Assembly (NCBI GenBank): GCA_964579415.1
Contig: CAZOGW010000002.1
Coordinates: 15,508-79,507 of the forward strand
Origin: CAZOGW01 sp964579415
Lineage (GTDB): Bacteria; Actinomycetota; Acidimicrobiia; Spongiisociales; UBA5794
Length of the DNA stretch: 64,000 nt
Reading direction: 5' to 3'
A model generated the notes under the pieces. The model worked only from the letters and a program-made list of their open reading frames with translations. It was not told the DNA's origin and did not search any database. A program made the translations under genes and the position numbers. Shown piece by piece: positions 36,768 to 45,889 of this stretch (position 1 is its first letter; every line of letters starts with the position of its first letter).

Positions 36768-37703
36768 ATGATGCGGTGCCCGGTATGTGGCCGGTTGACC
36801 CGCTCGCGGAGCTATCCCTTCCTCAACGTGGGCCGGCACCGGCATCCGACCTTCGACGGCCGGCACCTGTCGGCCTGCTCCCGGTGCGACTCGATGTGGT
36901 GCACCGACGCGCCCACCAACGGCGAGCTGGGCGACTACTACGCCACCAGCTACGTCCCGGCGAGAATGGGCGAGGCCGACAAGGACACCTGGCCCATCTG
37001 GGATACCCGGGCGTACTCGCAGATCATGCTGGCTCGCCTCTTCGTCGACTGGGCACCGGGAGACCTGTTCGTCGACGTGGGCCCGGGCAACGGTGCCGCC
37101 CTCTCCGTGGCGCCGCTGCTGCTGCGGGACGCCCACCTCGGATGTGTCGAGTTCAATCCCCACGCCATCGAGTTCTTCCGCCGCCACGTTCCCGACATCA
37201 CGGTCACCGAGTCGATCGAGGAGTTCGCCCCGGGTTCGGCCAAGATGGTCTACAGCGCCCACAGCCTCGAGCACTACCGCCCCGGCGACGCCTTCGACGG
37301 TCTGCGCGGCATCGCCCGGGCCCTGGCGCCGGGCGGTGTCCTGGCGCTGGAGGTGCCGTGGGCCCCATCGGCCCGTACCATCGCCGCCGGACGCCACACC
37401 CCCCATCTGTTGTTCTTCTCGCCCCAGGGCCTGCAGCGCCTGCTCACACGTGCCGGTTTCGAGGTGGTGTTGTGGTTCACCTCGCGGGGACGGCGCGGCA
37501 ACCGTGACGCGGTGGCGGACCACCCGGTTCCCCCGGACCTCGGTCGTGGCCTCGCCGCCCGCCTCTCCACCTTTGTCACCGGCGACCTGATGGCCTCGGT
37601 CCCCCGCGACGGCCAGCCCATCAAAGGTGTCATCAAGGTCGTGGCCGTCAACGGCGGGCGCCGCCTGATCGGCGGTCAGGCAGATGCCAGCAGGATGCGG
37701 TAG
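36768..37703 (+). CDS. SAM-dependent methyltransferase with N-terminal zinc ribbon
   Basis: Protein of 311 residues. Cysteine pairs (MRCPVCGRL and CSRCDSMWC) suggest a zinc ribbon as in sugar C- or O-methyltransferases. The class I core has LFVDVGPGNGAALS, LGCVEFNPHAIEFFR, VYSAHSLEHYRPGD and APGGVLALEVPW. It is encoded convergently with the Fe-alcohol dehydrogenase and overlaps its 3' end by 28 bases. The acceptor is unknown. ATGs at 36768 and 36771 are equivalent starts. Confidence 0.82.
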   Translation: MMRCPVCGRLTRSRSYPFLNVGRHRHPTFDGRHLSACSRCDSMWCTDAPTNGELGDYYATSYVPARMGEADKDTWPIWDTRAYSQIMLARLFVDWAPGDLFVDVGPGNGAALSVAPLLLRDAHLGCVEFNPHAIEFFRRHVPDITVTESIEEFAPGSAKMVYSAHSLEHYRPGDAFDGLRGIARALAPGGVLALEVPWAPSARTIAAGRHTPHLLFFSPQGLQRLLTRAGFEVVLWFTSRGRRGNRDAVADHPVPPDLGRGLAARLSTFVTGDLMASVPRDGQPIKGVIKVVAVNGGRRLIGGQADASRMR

Positions 37704-38830
37704 AGGGCATCGTCCCCGTAGCGGACAGGGTTGTTGCCGAGGCGCTCGACGTTGACCGACTCCGCCAGCCTGCGCAGGCCGGGCTCGTCGCCGATACCCA
37801 CCTCTCCCAGCGACGCCGGAAGGTCGATCTCCCGCAGCAGGGCGTTGAATCGTTCCCGGGCGGTGCCTTCCGCAGCGGCTCCAAGCCGGGACCTGATCTC
37901 CTCCATCACGGAGAGGTGGGTGGCCCGATCGACGGTGGCCTGGAGATCGGCGGGGTCGGCAGCGGAGTGGGCGTCGATGAAGGCGCCCAGCGTCAGTGCC
38001 ACCGCGCTGCCATGGTTGACGCCGTAGCCCTTGGTGATGGCGTACGACAGGGCGTGGGCCGCCGTGGTCCTCGACACGTCGATGGCCTTGCCGGCGAGGT
38101 GGCTGCCGATGCTCATGGCGCGCGCCGAGTCGATGTCGGGTCGGTTAACAAAGGTCTCGATGGCGGGGAGGAGCAGGTCGAGGGCACGCCGGGCGCGGCG
38201 GCGGCTCCACGGCGAAGCGGCCGCCGCCCACAGGCTCTCGACCGCCTGGCACACTGCGTCGATGCCGGAGGTGGCCCGCTGGTGCGCCGAGCCGCTCATG
38301 GCGAGCCGGGGGTCGAGGACGATGTGGTCGGCGTACATCCCCGGCCCGGCGATGGAGAACTTCTCCTCACCGGAGTAGACGACGGCGAAGTGGGTGGCCT
38401 CGCTCCCCGAGCCGCTCGTGGTCGGCACCAGCACCAGCGAGCGGTCGCGGGAGGCGATCGTGCCACCTTCCCGGATGGTCGCTTCGAGCCGGTGCGTCGC
38501 CGTGGATCCGTAACCACACAGCAGCTTGGCCATGTCCATGGCGCTGCCTCCGCCGACACCCAGCACCAGGTCCGGCTCCCACTCGGCGGCCAGGGCCAGC
38601 CCCACTGCCAGGTCGGCGGCGTCGGTGTTGGGGGCGAAGTCGCTCCAGCGGTGCACCTCGGCGACCGCCTCCAGCCCGGGCAACATGGCGGCGGCGCCGC
38701 TGGCCTCGAACGAGCGTCGCCCGCACACCAGCATGATCCGCCGTGCCTGCAGCGCCCGGGCGATCCCGGGAACATCGCCGGCGGCGCCGTCGCCGTAACT
38801 GGTTGGCACCTTGCGGGCCGGTTCCTTCAC
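37676..38830 (-). CDS. Iron-containing alcohol dehydrogenase, phosphonoacetaldehyde reductase type
   Basis: Protein of 384 residues. NAD(P)-binding GVGGGSAMDMAKLL, then metal-site region SGIDAVCQAVES and later AAHALSYAITKGYGVNHG. In most group III alcohol dehydrogenases the first segment reads DAxxHAxE; here a Gln replaces that His, so metal binding may be altered. Directly downstream of PEP mutase and phosphonopyruvate decarboxylase (GTGA overlap at 38827), the expected reaction is reduction of phosphonoacetaldehyde to 2-hydroxyethylphosphonate. The start codon is GTG. Confidence 0.85.
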   Translation of the reverse strand: MKEPARKVPTSYGDGAAGDVPGIARALQARRIMLVCGRRSFEASGAAAMLPGLEAVAEVHRWSDFAPNTDAADLAVGLALAAEWEPDLVLGVGGGSAMDMAKLLCGYGSTATHRLEATIREGGTIASRDRSLVLVPTTSGSGSEATHFAVVYSGEEKFSIAGPGMYADHIVLDPRLAMSGSAHQRATSGIDAVCQAVESLWAAAASPWSRRRARRALDLLLPAIETFVNRPDIDSARAMSIGSHLAGKAIDVSRTTAAHALSYAITKGYGVNHGSAVALTLGAFIDAHSAADPADLQATVDRATHLSVMEEIRSRLGAAAEGTARERFNALLREIDLPASLGEVGIGDEPGLRRLAESVNVERLGNNPVRYGDDALYRILLASA

Positions 38831-39963
38831 GGCGCCGGCTCGGCGAGCGCCTTCATGAAGGCTGCCTTGGAGTCGGCGGGTGAGCGGGTGGGGCGGCCCA
38901 GGTCGGAACGATGCCCGGGGCGGACCACCAGTTCCAGGAGGCTCGGCCCGCCACCGCGGCGCATCTCCGCCACGTTGCGTTCCAGGTCCGTCACCCCGGT
39001 CAGCGACCGCGCCCAGCGGTACCCGGCGGCGATGCCGAGCGCGGGCACGTCCACGACGTCGATCGACGTCGGCTGGCCGCCGACGCTGTCATGGACCCCG
39101 TTGTTGAACACGACGTGGAAGTAGTTGGCCGGGGCGTGATCTGCGATGACGGCGAGGCTGCCCATGTGCATGAGCAGCGCACCATCGCCGTCGAGGCACC
39201 ACACCTCGCGGTCCGGTTCGTCGAGGGCGACGCCGAGGGCGATCGAGGAGGCGTGGCCCATGCCGCCGACGGTGAGGAAGTCGAGAGCGCGGTCCTCCCC
39301 GGCGCCGCTGCGCAGCTCGAACAGCTCCCGGCTCAGCATCCCGGTGGTGGACACGATGACGGCATCGTCGCCCAACAACCCGACCAGAGCGCCCAGCGCC
39401 TCCTCCCGGGTGGGTACCGCGGCGTCGGGCGACGGGTCGACGGGCACGACCGGTGCGAAGGTCCCCTTCTCCACCAGGAGGACGAAGGGCCCGCTGCGCT
39501 CCTCGGCGAGCCGGACCGCTTCGGCCACGACCTGGGCCGCATCCTCCGGCTCCCGGGGCAGCACCGACCACGGCAGGTCCATGCCGTCCAGCATCGACGT
39601 CATGACCCGTCCCTGCTTGACGTGCTGCGGCTCGTCCTTGACGCCGGGCTGGCCCCGCCAGCCGATCACCAGGAGCATGGGGACGCCGTAGACGTCGGGG
39701 TCGGCCAGCGACAGCAGCGGGTTCACCGTGTTCCCGGTCCCCGAGTTCTGCAGGTAGACGGCGGCAGGGCGGCCGGTGCGCAGGTAGTGGCCGATGGCGA
39801 TGCCGACCGAGCCGCCCTCGTTGGCGGCGATGACGTGTCGCGAGCGGGGTAGCTCCGCCATGACGTGCCGCCCCAGTTCCTTGAGCAGGCTGTCGGGCAC
39901 CCCGGTGAAGAACGTGATCCCCTGCGCTTCGAGCCAGGCGACGAAGTCCTCCGCTCGGATCAT
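38827..39963 (-). CDS. ppd: Phosphonopyruvate decarboxylase
   Basis: TPP enzyme of 378 residues converting 3-phosphonopyruvate to phosphonoacetaldehyde, the step that pulls the unfavourable PEP mutase reaction forward. The N-terminal PYR domain has FFTGVPDSLLKELG, AANEGGSVGIAIGHYL and LQNSGTGNTVNPLLSL. The C-terminal PP domain has VGGMGHASSIALG, CLDGDGALLMHMGSLAV and FNNGVHDSVGGQPT, the last being characteristic of this family. Sulfopyruvate decarboxylase is the alternative, but overlap with pepM (ATGA at 39960) and with the reductase gene argues for phosphonates. Confidence 0.92.
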   Translation of the reverse strand: MIRAEDFVAWLEAQGITFFTGVPDSLLKELGRHVMAELPRSRHVIAANEGGSVGIAIGHYLRTGRPAAVYLQNSGTGNTVNPLLSLADPDVYGVPMLLVIGWRGQPGVKDEPQHVKQGRVMTSMLDGMDLPWSVLPREPEDAAQVVAEAVRLAEERSGPFVLLVEKGTFAPVVPVDPSPDAAVPTREEALGALVGLLGDDAVIVSTTGMLSRELFELRSGAGEDRALDFLTVGGMGHASSIALGVALDEPDREVWCLDGDGALLMHMGSLAVIADHAPANYFHVVFNNGVHDSVGGQPTSIDVVDVPALGIAAGYRWARSLTGVTDLERNVAEMRRGGGPSLLELVVRPGHRSDLGRPTRSPADSKAAFMKALAEPAP

Positions 39964-41270
39964 GTGGCGTTCTCCGGGACGATGGTGAGCACCTCGGAGA
40001 TGGGGGCGATCATCTGGTCGGCTTCGAGGGAGCGGCCGTGGGTGAGAACGCTCTCGGCGACGCGTCGCATCTGCGGGTAGGCGGCACGGAGCATGTGGTT
40101 GGCGTAGATCACGATGCGCACGCCGGCATCGGCCAGCTCGGCCTCGGTGACCTGGTTGTACGACGTGGGCACGGCGACGATGGGGACCTGCTTGGCGAAC
40201 TTGGCGGCATGGGCGCAGAACTCGAACACCTCTTCGGGATCCCTGCGCCGGCTGTGGATCATGATCCCGTCGGCGCCGGCATCGACGTAGGCTTCGGCCC
40301 GCTCGACGGCGTCGTCGACTCCCTTGTCGAGGATCAGGCTCTCGATACGGGCGATCACCATGAAGTCGGAGGTGATCTGCGACTGCTTGCCGATGGCGAT
40401 GCGGCCGCAGAAGTCCTCGATGGAGGACTGGGTCTGGGTGACGTCGGTACCGAAGAGCGAGTTGCGCTTGAGGCCTTCCTTGTCCTCGATGATCACCGCC
40501 GACACTCCGAGGCGCTCCAGGGAGCGCACCGTGAAGGCGAAGTGCTCCGGCTTGCCGCCGGTGTCGCCGTCGAAGATGAGGGGCTTGGTGGTGACCTCGA
40601 ACAATTCGTTCACCATCTGCAGCCGGGAGCTGATGTCCACCGCCTCGATGTCGGGTTTGCCCCGGGAGGTGGAATCGGTCAGCGAGCTGGACCACATCCC
40701 GTCGAATTCGACGGTCCTCCCGTCGCGCTCCACCTGGGCGTTCTCGACGATGAGCCCGGACAGCCCGCTGTGGGCCTCCATGATGCGCACCACCGGCTTG
40801 TTGGCCAGCAGGCGCCCCAGGCGCGCCAGGCGGACGTTGGGTGTGGTCCCCACCTGTTTGATGGCGGCGTTGAGCTGGGTCGAGGAGATGCCCTCCGTGT
40901 AGGGGACCTCCACCAACTCCCCTCCCCACTCCGCCAGGGCGTCGATGACCCGCTGGCGGGTGTCCCGCTGCACGCCGCTGCGCCAGTCGTCTCCGTGCAC
41001 CACGAAGTCGGGGCGGAGGCGCTGCAGGTTGGGGACGTAGTCCAGAGTCTCCTGGGCCACCACCACGGTCACGCCCTTGAGGTTCTCCACCACCGCCCGG
41101 CGCTGCTCGTAGGTCATGTGCGGCAGCCGCTTGTAGCCGGAGATGGCCCGGTCGGTGAGCAGGCCGACGGTGACGTCGCCGATCTCGGCGGCGCGTCGGA
41201 GGATGTTGATGTGGCCGGGGTGGATGAGGTCGGCGCTCATGCCCACGTACACGCTGGGGCGGGTTGACAT
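39960..41270 (-). CDS. pepM: Cytidylyltransferase-phosphoenolpyruvate mutase fusion
   Basis: Protein of 436 residues. Residues 1-135 are a TagD-type nucleotidyltransferase: VGMSADLIHPGHINIL with HxGH at 17-20, and the late EGISSTQLN. Residues 150-430 are PEP mutase, with DGDTGG (234-239), the diagnostic EDKEGLKRNS (262-271) that separates mutases from isocitrate lyase-type relatives, and IARIESLI. The mutase makes phosphonopyruvate, the entry to all known C-P natural products. The fused transferase probably activates a phosphonate with CTP. The ATG at 41270 is supported by GGAG upstream. It overlaps ppd. Confidence 0.94.
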   Translation of the reverse strand: MSTRPSVYVGMSADLIHPGHINILRRAAEIGDVTVGLLTDRAISGYKRLPHMTYEQRRAVVENLKGVTVVVAQETLDYVPNLQRLRPDFVVHGDDWRSGVQRDTRQRVIDALAEWGGELVEVPYTEGISSTQLNAAIKQVGTTPNVRLARLGRLLANKPVVRIMEAHSGLSGLIVENAQVERDGRTVEFDGMWSSSLTDSTSRGKPDIEAVDISSRLQMVNELFEVTTKPLIFDGDTGGKPEHFAFTVRSLERLGVSAVIIEDKEGLKRNSLFGTDVTQTQSSIEDFCGRIAIGKQSQITSDFMVIARIESLILDKGVDDAVERAEAYVDAGADGIMIHSRRRDPEEVFEFCAHAAKFAKQVPIVAVPTSYNQVTEAELADAGVRIVIYANHMLRAAYPQMRRVAESVLTHGRSLEADQMIAPISEVLTIVPENAT

Positions 41271-41299
41271 GTCGGGTGCTCCGTTTCGGGGTTGGGTAT

Positions 41300-44068
41300 T
41301 CAGGTGATCTCGAACGGGGAGGGGATCGGGTAGAGGGAATCGAGGAGCGAACGAACCACCGCCGCCTGGCGGGCGTGGTCGATGTCGGTGTGGAGGGTGG
41401 CGTTGAGGCAGAAGTACGTCGGCCGCCGCGACACGATGTCGTGGACTCGCCGCGCCATGTCGGCCCGACCGGTGTCGAGATACACGTAGGCGCCGGACGG
41501 CTGCGGCCACTCCACCGCGGCGCCGGTGGCGACGCCGTAGAAGTGGGCGAACATGCTGGGGATGGCCAGGTCGGTGGCCGACCTGAACCGGGCGGCCCTG
41601 GTGCGGGTGTACTCCTCCGGGTAGCGGCGTTCCATCTCCTCCAGCACGGAGCGGCGCAGGGCGTGGGGGATGTGCTGGACCTTGCGGTCGAAGCGGATGC
41701 CGAAGTCCCGGGCGATGATGTCGGAGGCGTTGTAGGCGGCCCAGTCGGTGGGGATCGCGTCGGGACCCGGTCGCCCCTCGTAGATGTACTGGGTGGGGGC
41801 GAACCGCACCTTGCTCAACCCGGCACGGGTGAAGAAGTCGTCGACGGTCACCTCCCGGCCCAGGAACACGTCGTCGTTGAAGTAGAGGAAGTGCTCTGCG
41901 ACGCCGGGTACCCGGTGCAGGTTGGCCTCGATGGCCTGCGAGTTGAAGGTGGGCAGCACCGACGGGTCGGGGAAGACGTCCCGGTGGGATACCACCGAGA
42001 TGCGCTCGTCGGAGGTGTCCAGCCAGGCCGGCACCTGGTCGGCGGTCACCAGGTGGATGTGGCGGACGAACGGGGCGTACATCCACACCGACCGCAGCGA
42101 GTAGCGCAGCTCGTCGCGGTCGATGAAACGCTCGGCGTTGTCGGCGCTGGTGAGCGAGGTTCCACCCGCACCGCTGTGGGCGGCATGGGCGCGGCGCCAT
42201 TCCGGGTCGGCCGGGTCGACCCAGGTGTAGACGACGTCGACCTCGCCGACGGTGTGGTGGCGGCCGACGGAGCTCACCGGCCGGGTCGGGGGCGGTGCCC
42301 CCTCCAGCAGCTCGGGGAACTCTGCCGTCCAGTCGACTCGGGCGGCGCGTGGCTCCACTGTGATGACCCGCTGCTTGGCGGGAACCGGCGCCACGAACAT
42401 CACCCCGAGGCCCTGCACGCGGGCGGCGCCCTGCGGGAGACCGCCCGGGGCCGGCCCGACGGCGATCGATCGGGCCGGGAAGAGGTCCTCGAAGGTGACG
42501 GTGCCCATACCGACCATGCGGGACCTGCGGTCGCCCCCCGCCAGGTGAACCACCAGCCCCGGGTAGTCCCGGCCCACCGCCACCAACACGTCACCGAGCA
42601 TGCGCTTGTCCCGCTCGGCCACGGCGCACAGCGGCCTGCCGTCGACCTCGGCGACGGCAAAGGCGAGCCCGGCCTCTTTGGCCGCCGTGGCGAGGACGGC
42701 GGCCAGCGCACGGCGTTGCCGGTCCGGGGTGGCGCCGAGGGCCTTCACCACGGGAGGCACGGCGGGCGGCCTCGGAGAGGCGGCGCCGTCCGCCGCGGTG
42801 CCGGCTGCGGGCGTGCCGTCCGCCAGCTCGTCGACCTCCCGCTTGCGGGCCACCTGCAGGATGTCGTGCCACGTCTTGAGCAGCCGCGCCTCGATGCGGG
42901 GGTAGCGAGTCATGGTAAGGCGGGCGCGCTGCTTGGCGCGAAGGGTGACGTCGCCGATGCCTTTGGGCCGGCCGGCACGGAGGCGGCTGTTCTGCCGGGA
43001 GAGGTGGCGATTCTCCGTCTCGAGGCGGCGGTTGCGCCCCATCAGCTCCCTGGTGCGTGCCCGCACCTGCCAGCGGGCGAAGTCGTAGGGTTCGCCGTTG
43101 TCGATCAGATCGACGATGGCGTCGGCGCACGCTCTCCCTGCCGTCCCGTGGTTGACGAAGAAGCGGTCGACGAAGCCGCGGTAGGCGGCGTCATCGGCGA
43201 GCCGGCTGCGGGCCTCGGCGACGGCATCGTCGAGGGGGCGGCCCGACTCCCACACCACGCCGAGGCCGGCCAGGTGGGAACGGTCGATGTCGGCGGCGGA
43301 GAGCCGGTGGTAGTCCTCCGCCTCGGGATCGGCGTCGCCCACCAGGACCAGCGGCCGCCGGGCGTAGAGGGCATCGAAGGCGGCGCCGGAGAAGTCGGTG
43401 ATGACGAAGTCGGCGGCGCCGATCAGTTCGGCGGGCGAACGGTCGGCGCCGACCAGGCTGCAGTTGGGGGGAAGGATTCCGGCGGCGCGGGGGTCTTCGG
43501 CGTGGTGGAGTTTCACGCTGATCTCGACGGGGAGGCCGGAGAGGCGGCGGCCCACCGCCTCCAGCGAGGACAGCGACCCGTAGGTGGGCAGGTAGAGGCC
43601 CTTCGCCGATCCGCCCTGTGGCGCAGGCGGCAGTCCCCCGGCGAGAAGCTCGTCGAACAGGGGGTTGCCCACGGCCCGGGCGTGGGCGAACCCGGCAACC
43701 CGGTCCACCGAGTACGGCCCGTACATGAGATTGGCGTTGGCCAGGGAGCGCCACACGCCGTACTGGTAGGTCTCCTTGCCCAGGCTGTACTGCTGCGCAA
43801 CCACCAGCGACCGCTCCAGGAGGGCGTTGGGGAGGACCGGCGTCTGGCACACGATCACATCGAAACGGCCGTCGAGGGTCCGCAGATGCTGCTTGGGGAC
43901 CCATTCCACGGTGGCGGCGGGCAGGTGTGCCCGGATGAAGGCCTCATCGACCTCGAAGTCACGGTCGCGCGTCTCAATGACGAACGTCGACGCCCCCAGC
44001 GCGGCCGCGATGGGTCGGTAATGGTGGACCTGATACCGGTTGGTGATGAGGAATGCGATACGTGTCAT
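41300..44068 (-). CDS. TagF-like domain fused to Stealth phosphotransferase
   Basis: Protein of 922 residues. Residues 1-330 resemble a CDP-glycerol glycerophosphotransferase (SLGKETYQYGVWRS, VKLHHAEDP, ADFVITDFSGAAFDALYA) and are paralogous to the start of the protein at 28571. A short coiled coil and basic linker (about 345-440) follow. The C-terminal Stealth domain starts near 607: CR1 VDVVYTWVDPADPEW, CR2 RDELRYSLRSVWMYAPFV with HLVTADQVPAWL, CR3 HFLYFNDDVFLG and CR4 HIPHALRRSVLEEMERR. Stealth proteins transfer hexose-1-phosphate to capsular glycans. Two potential phosphotransferases in one chain, 29 bases upstream of pepM, suggest assembly of a phospho- or phosphono-linked polymer. Confidence 0.85.
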   Translation of the reverse strand: MTRIAFLITNRYQVHHYRPIAAALGASTFVIETRDRDFEVDEAFIRAHLPAATVEWVPKQHLRTLDGRFDVIVCQTPVLPNALLERSLVVAQQYSLGKETYQYGVWRSLANANLMYGPYSVDRVAGFAHARAVGNPLFDELLAGGLPPAPQGGSAKGLYLPTYGSLSSLEAVGRRLSGLPVEISVKLHHAEDPRAAGILPPNCSLVGADRSPAELIGAADFVITDFSGAAFDALYARRPLVLVGDADPEAEDYHRLSAADIDRSHLAGLGVVWESGRPLDDAVAEARSRLADDAAYRGFVDRFFVNHGTAGRACADAIVDLIDNGEPYDFARWQVRARTRELMGRNRRLETENRHLSRQNSRLRAGRPKGIGDVTLRAKQRARLTMTRYPRIEARLLKTWHDILQVARKREVDELADGTPAAGTAADGAASPRPPAVPPVVKALGATPDRQRRALAAVLATAAKEAGLAFAVAEVDGRPLCAVAERDKRMLGDVLVAVGRDYPGLVVHLAGGDRRSRMVGMGTVTFEDLFPARSIAVGPAPGGLPQGAARVQGLGVMFVAPVPAKQRVITVEPRAARVDWTAEFPELLEGAPPPTRPVSSVGRHHTVGEVDVVYTWVDPADPEWRRAHAAHSGAGGTSLTSADNAERFIDRDELRYSLRSVWMYAPFVRHIHLVTADQVPAWLDTSDERISVVSHRDVFPDPSVLPTFNSQAIEANLHRVPGVAEHFLYFNDDVFLGREVTVDDFFTRAGLSKVRFAPTQYIYEGRPGPDAIPTDWAAYNASDIIARDFGIRFDRKVQHIPHALRRSVLEEMERRYPEEYTRTRAARFRSATDLAIPSMFAHFYGVATGAAVEWPQPSGAYVYLDTGRADMARRVHDIVSRRPTYFCLNATLHTDIDHARQAAVVRSLLDSLYPIPSPFEIT

Positions 44069-44114
44069 CGTCCGCTGCGCGAGTCGAACCGGCGGCCAGA
44101 CCAGGGGGATCCAC

Positions 44115-44128
44115 CGGGGGAAACCCCG
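44115..44128. other. Hairpin in intra-operon gap
   Basis: CGGGG-GAAA-CCCCG in the 111-base gap between the two Stealth genes, the longest gap in this run. It could act as an attenuator or mRNA processing site. No T-run accompanies it. Confidence 0.3.
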
Positions 44129-44179
44129 AGTTTACCTCAGCGTCATTTCCAAGGCATCATCATGCGGCGTCCGCTCACG

Positions 44180-45889
44180 TCAACGCTCCCAGGGCGACGC
44201 CACCGGGAAGTACTCGCCGAGGAAAGCTCCGAGCCGGGCCGCCGCCGCGGGCGGATCGGTCTCCCATCGTTCGGTGGCGTTGATGCACACGACGTCGAGG
44301 TCCCGGCCCAGCGAAACCCGGCGCAGGAAGGTGCCGAGGCGGCGGCTCCCCAGGTTCTGGTAGGCGATGCGCAGCTCGCCGGGCACGGCGCGCCCCGTGC
44401 TGAATGCGTAGTGGTGGGCAAAGGCCGAGGCCACCGACAGGTCGTCGCTGCTGCGGAAGCGGTGGCGCGCCGTGGCCTCCATGGCCTCGGGGAAGCGCTC
44501 CTCGATCTCGAAGAGGACGCTGCGCAGCAGCGGGTACGGGGCATGGTGCAGCTTGCGTCCCACCACCGAGCCGAACTCGCCCTCGATGAGTCGGCGCCCG
44601 GTGCGTGCCGCCGCGTCGGCGGCGAGCGCCTCGCCTGCGCCCCCGGCGGGAAGTGGGATGCGGGCCTCGCTCTCGAAGAACCGGCTCAGGCCGTTGGCGG
44701 TGAAGAAGGCCTCGGGGGTGAGCGGGCGACCCAGCAGCATGTCGTCGTTGAAGTACACGAAGTGCTCGGCGAGCCCCTCGATGTGGTGGAGCCGGGCCTC
44801 GATGGCGTGCGAGTTGAACGTGGGCAGCCAGTCGCCGGGGAAGATGTCGCGATGTGACACCACGGTGAGCCCGTCGTCGGGCGCCAGCCAGGCGGGGACC
44901 TGGTCGGCGGTGACCAGGTAGATGTGGCGCACCCACCCGGCGTTGAGCCACAGCGACCTCAACGAGTAGCGCAGCTCGTCGAAGGAGGCGAACCGGGAAG
45001 GATCCACGGCGTCGGCGGCGCGTGCGCTCCCCTGGGCCGGGGACCAGCGGTCGAACCGGTCCCGCCAGGTGGGATCGGAGCTGTCGACCCAGGTGTAGAC
45101 CACGTCGATCGGGTCGCGGAACTGCAGCAGGCCGCGCCCCACCGGGAATGCCGTCAGGCCCGGGTAGTCGTTCCCCGCCACCGACTCGGTGGTGGGCTCG
45201 GCGGACCGCTCGAAGCGGTTGAGGCCGCGGTGGCCGAGTCGCTCCATCCGGTCACCCGAAGCCGTCCAGAAGCTGATCAGGATTCCGTCGTCCGGGCCCA
45301 CCACCGCGTCGGGACCGATGCTCAGGCAGCGAAAGAGCACCCAGGACTCGGCGCGCCGGGCACGGCGGCGGGTGCCCCGCGCCCGCAGCAGCCCGGTGTG
45401 GTGGCGACCGCCCCGCCGCCACCGGAGGTACCAGGCCTCGGTGGGATCGGCCCCGCTCAGGGCGCCCAGGGCGGCAGCGCGGTCGCCGGCAGGGAGCCCG
45501 AAGTGGAGTCGGCCGCCGTCGGTGTCGACGAGGAAGGGATGCAGGCCGGCCCGCTCCAGGCGGGGCAGCAACGATCCTGCGAACCCGTGGGGCAACTCGG
45601 ACCGGGGTCGGTCGATGGTGCCGGTTGCCACCCAGCGCCGCCACTCGCCGGTGGCGGCAACGGTGCGACCACGCCATGCCCGCGGCCCGCCGTTAGGTGG
45701 CAGCAGGCGGGCCGTCACCCGCTGCAGCGCGGCCCTCAGCTCGAGCCGCCACCTCTCGCCCAGCAGTCCCACCACCGGCTCGGGGAAGCGCCCGTCGAGG
45801 CGGCGCAACGCCAGCGCCCGGCGCAGCCGGCCGGCGACGGTGCGGAGCCGTGCGGTGAAGACGCCGGCTCCCTCACTCTTGGGAGTCAT
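44180..45889 (-). CDS. Stealth-family sugar phosphotransferase
   Basis: Protein of 569 residues. The N-terminal 250 residues are basic and Arg-rich with no named domain. Stealth motifs begin near 261: CR1 IDVVYTWVDSSDPTW, CR2 FDELRYSLRSLWLNAGWV with HIYLVTADQVPAWL, CR3 HFVYFNDDMLLG and CR4 KLHHAPYPLLRSVLFEIEERF. It would transfer a sugar-1-phosphate to a growing capsular-type polymer in the cytoplasm. The start overlaps the exporter ATPase stop by 17 bases, so synthesis and export are co-expressed. Confidence 0.87.
   Translation of the reverse strand: MTPKSEGAGVFTARLRTVAGRLRRALALRRLDGRFPEPVVGLLGERWRLELRAALQRVTARLLPPNGGPRAWRGRTVAATGEWRRWVATGTIDRPRSELPHGFAGSLLPRLERAGLHPFLVDTDGGRLHFGLPAGDRAAALGALSGADPTEAWYLRWRRGGRHHTGLLRARGTRRRARRAESWVLFRCLSIGPDAVVGPDDGILISFWTASGDRMERLGHRGLNRFERSAEPTTESVAGNDYPGLTAFPVGRGLLQFRDPIDVVYTWVDSSDPTWRDRFDRWSPAQGSARAADAVDPSRFASFDELRYSLRSLWLNAGWVRHIYLVTADQVPAWLAPDDGLTVVSHRDIFPGDWLPTFNSHAIEARLHHIEGLAEHFVYFNDDMLLGRPLTPEAFFTANGLSRFFESEARIPLPAGGAGEALAADAAARTGRRLIEGEFGSVVGRKLHHAPYPLLRSVLFEIEERFPEAMEATARHRFRSSDDLSVASAFAHHYAFSTGRAVPGELRIAYQNLGSRRLGTFLRRVSLGRDLDVVCINATERWETDPPAAAARLGAFLGEYFPVASPWER

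Noticed and set aside
38827..39963. Sulfopyruvate decarboxylase (coenzyme M or sulfonate pathway)
   Set aside because: The families are related, but translational overlap with an intact PEP mutase and a phosphonoacetaldehyde-type reductase fits phosphonopyruvate better.
41264..44857. A 1197-codon open frame on the plus strand
   Set aside because: It is the complement of the two Stealth genes. High GC at third codon positions keeps the opposite frame open; its Gly/Val/His/Arg-rich translation has no recognisable domain, while the minus strand has clear motifs.
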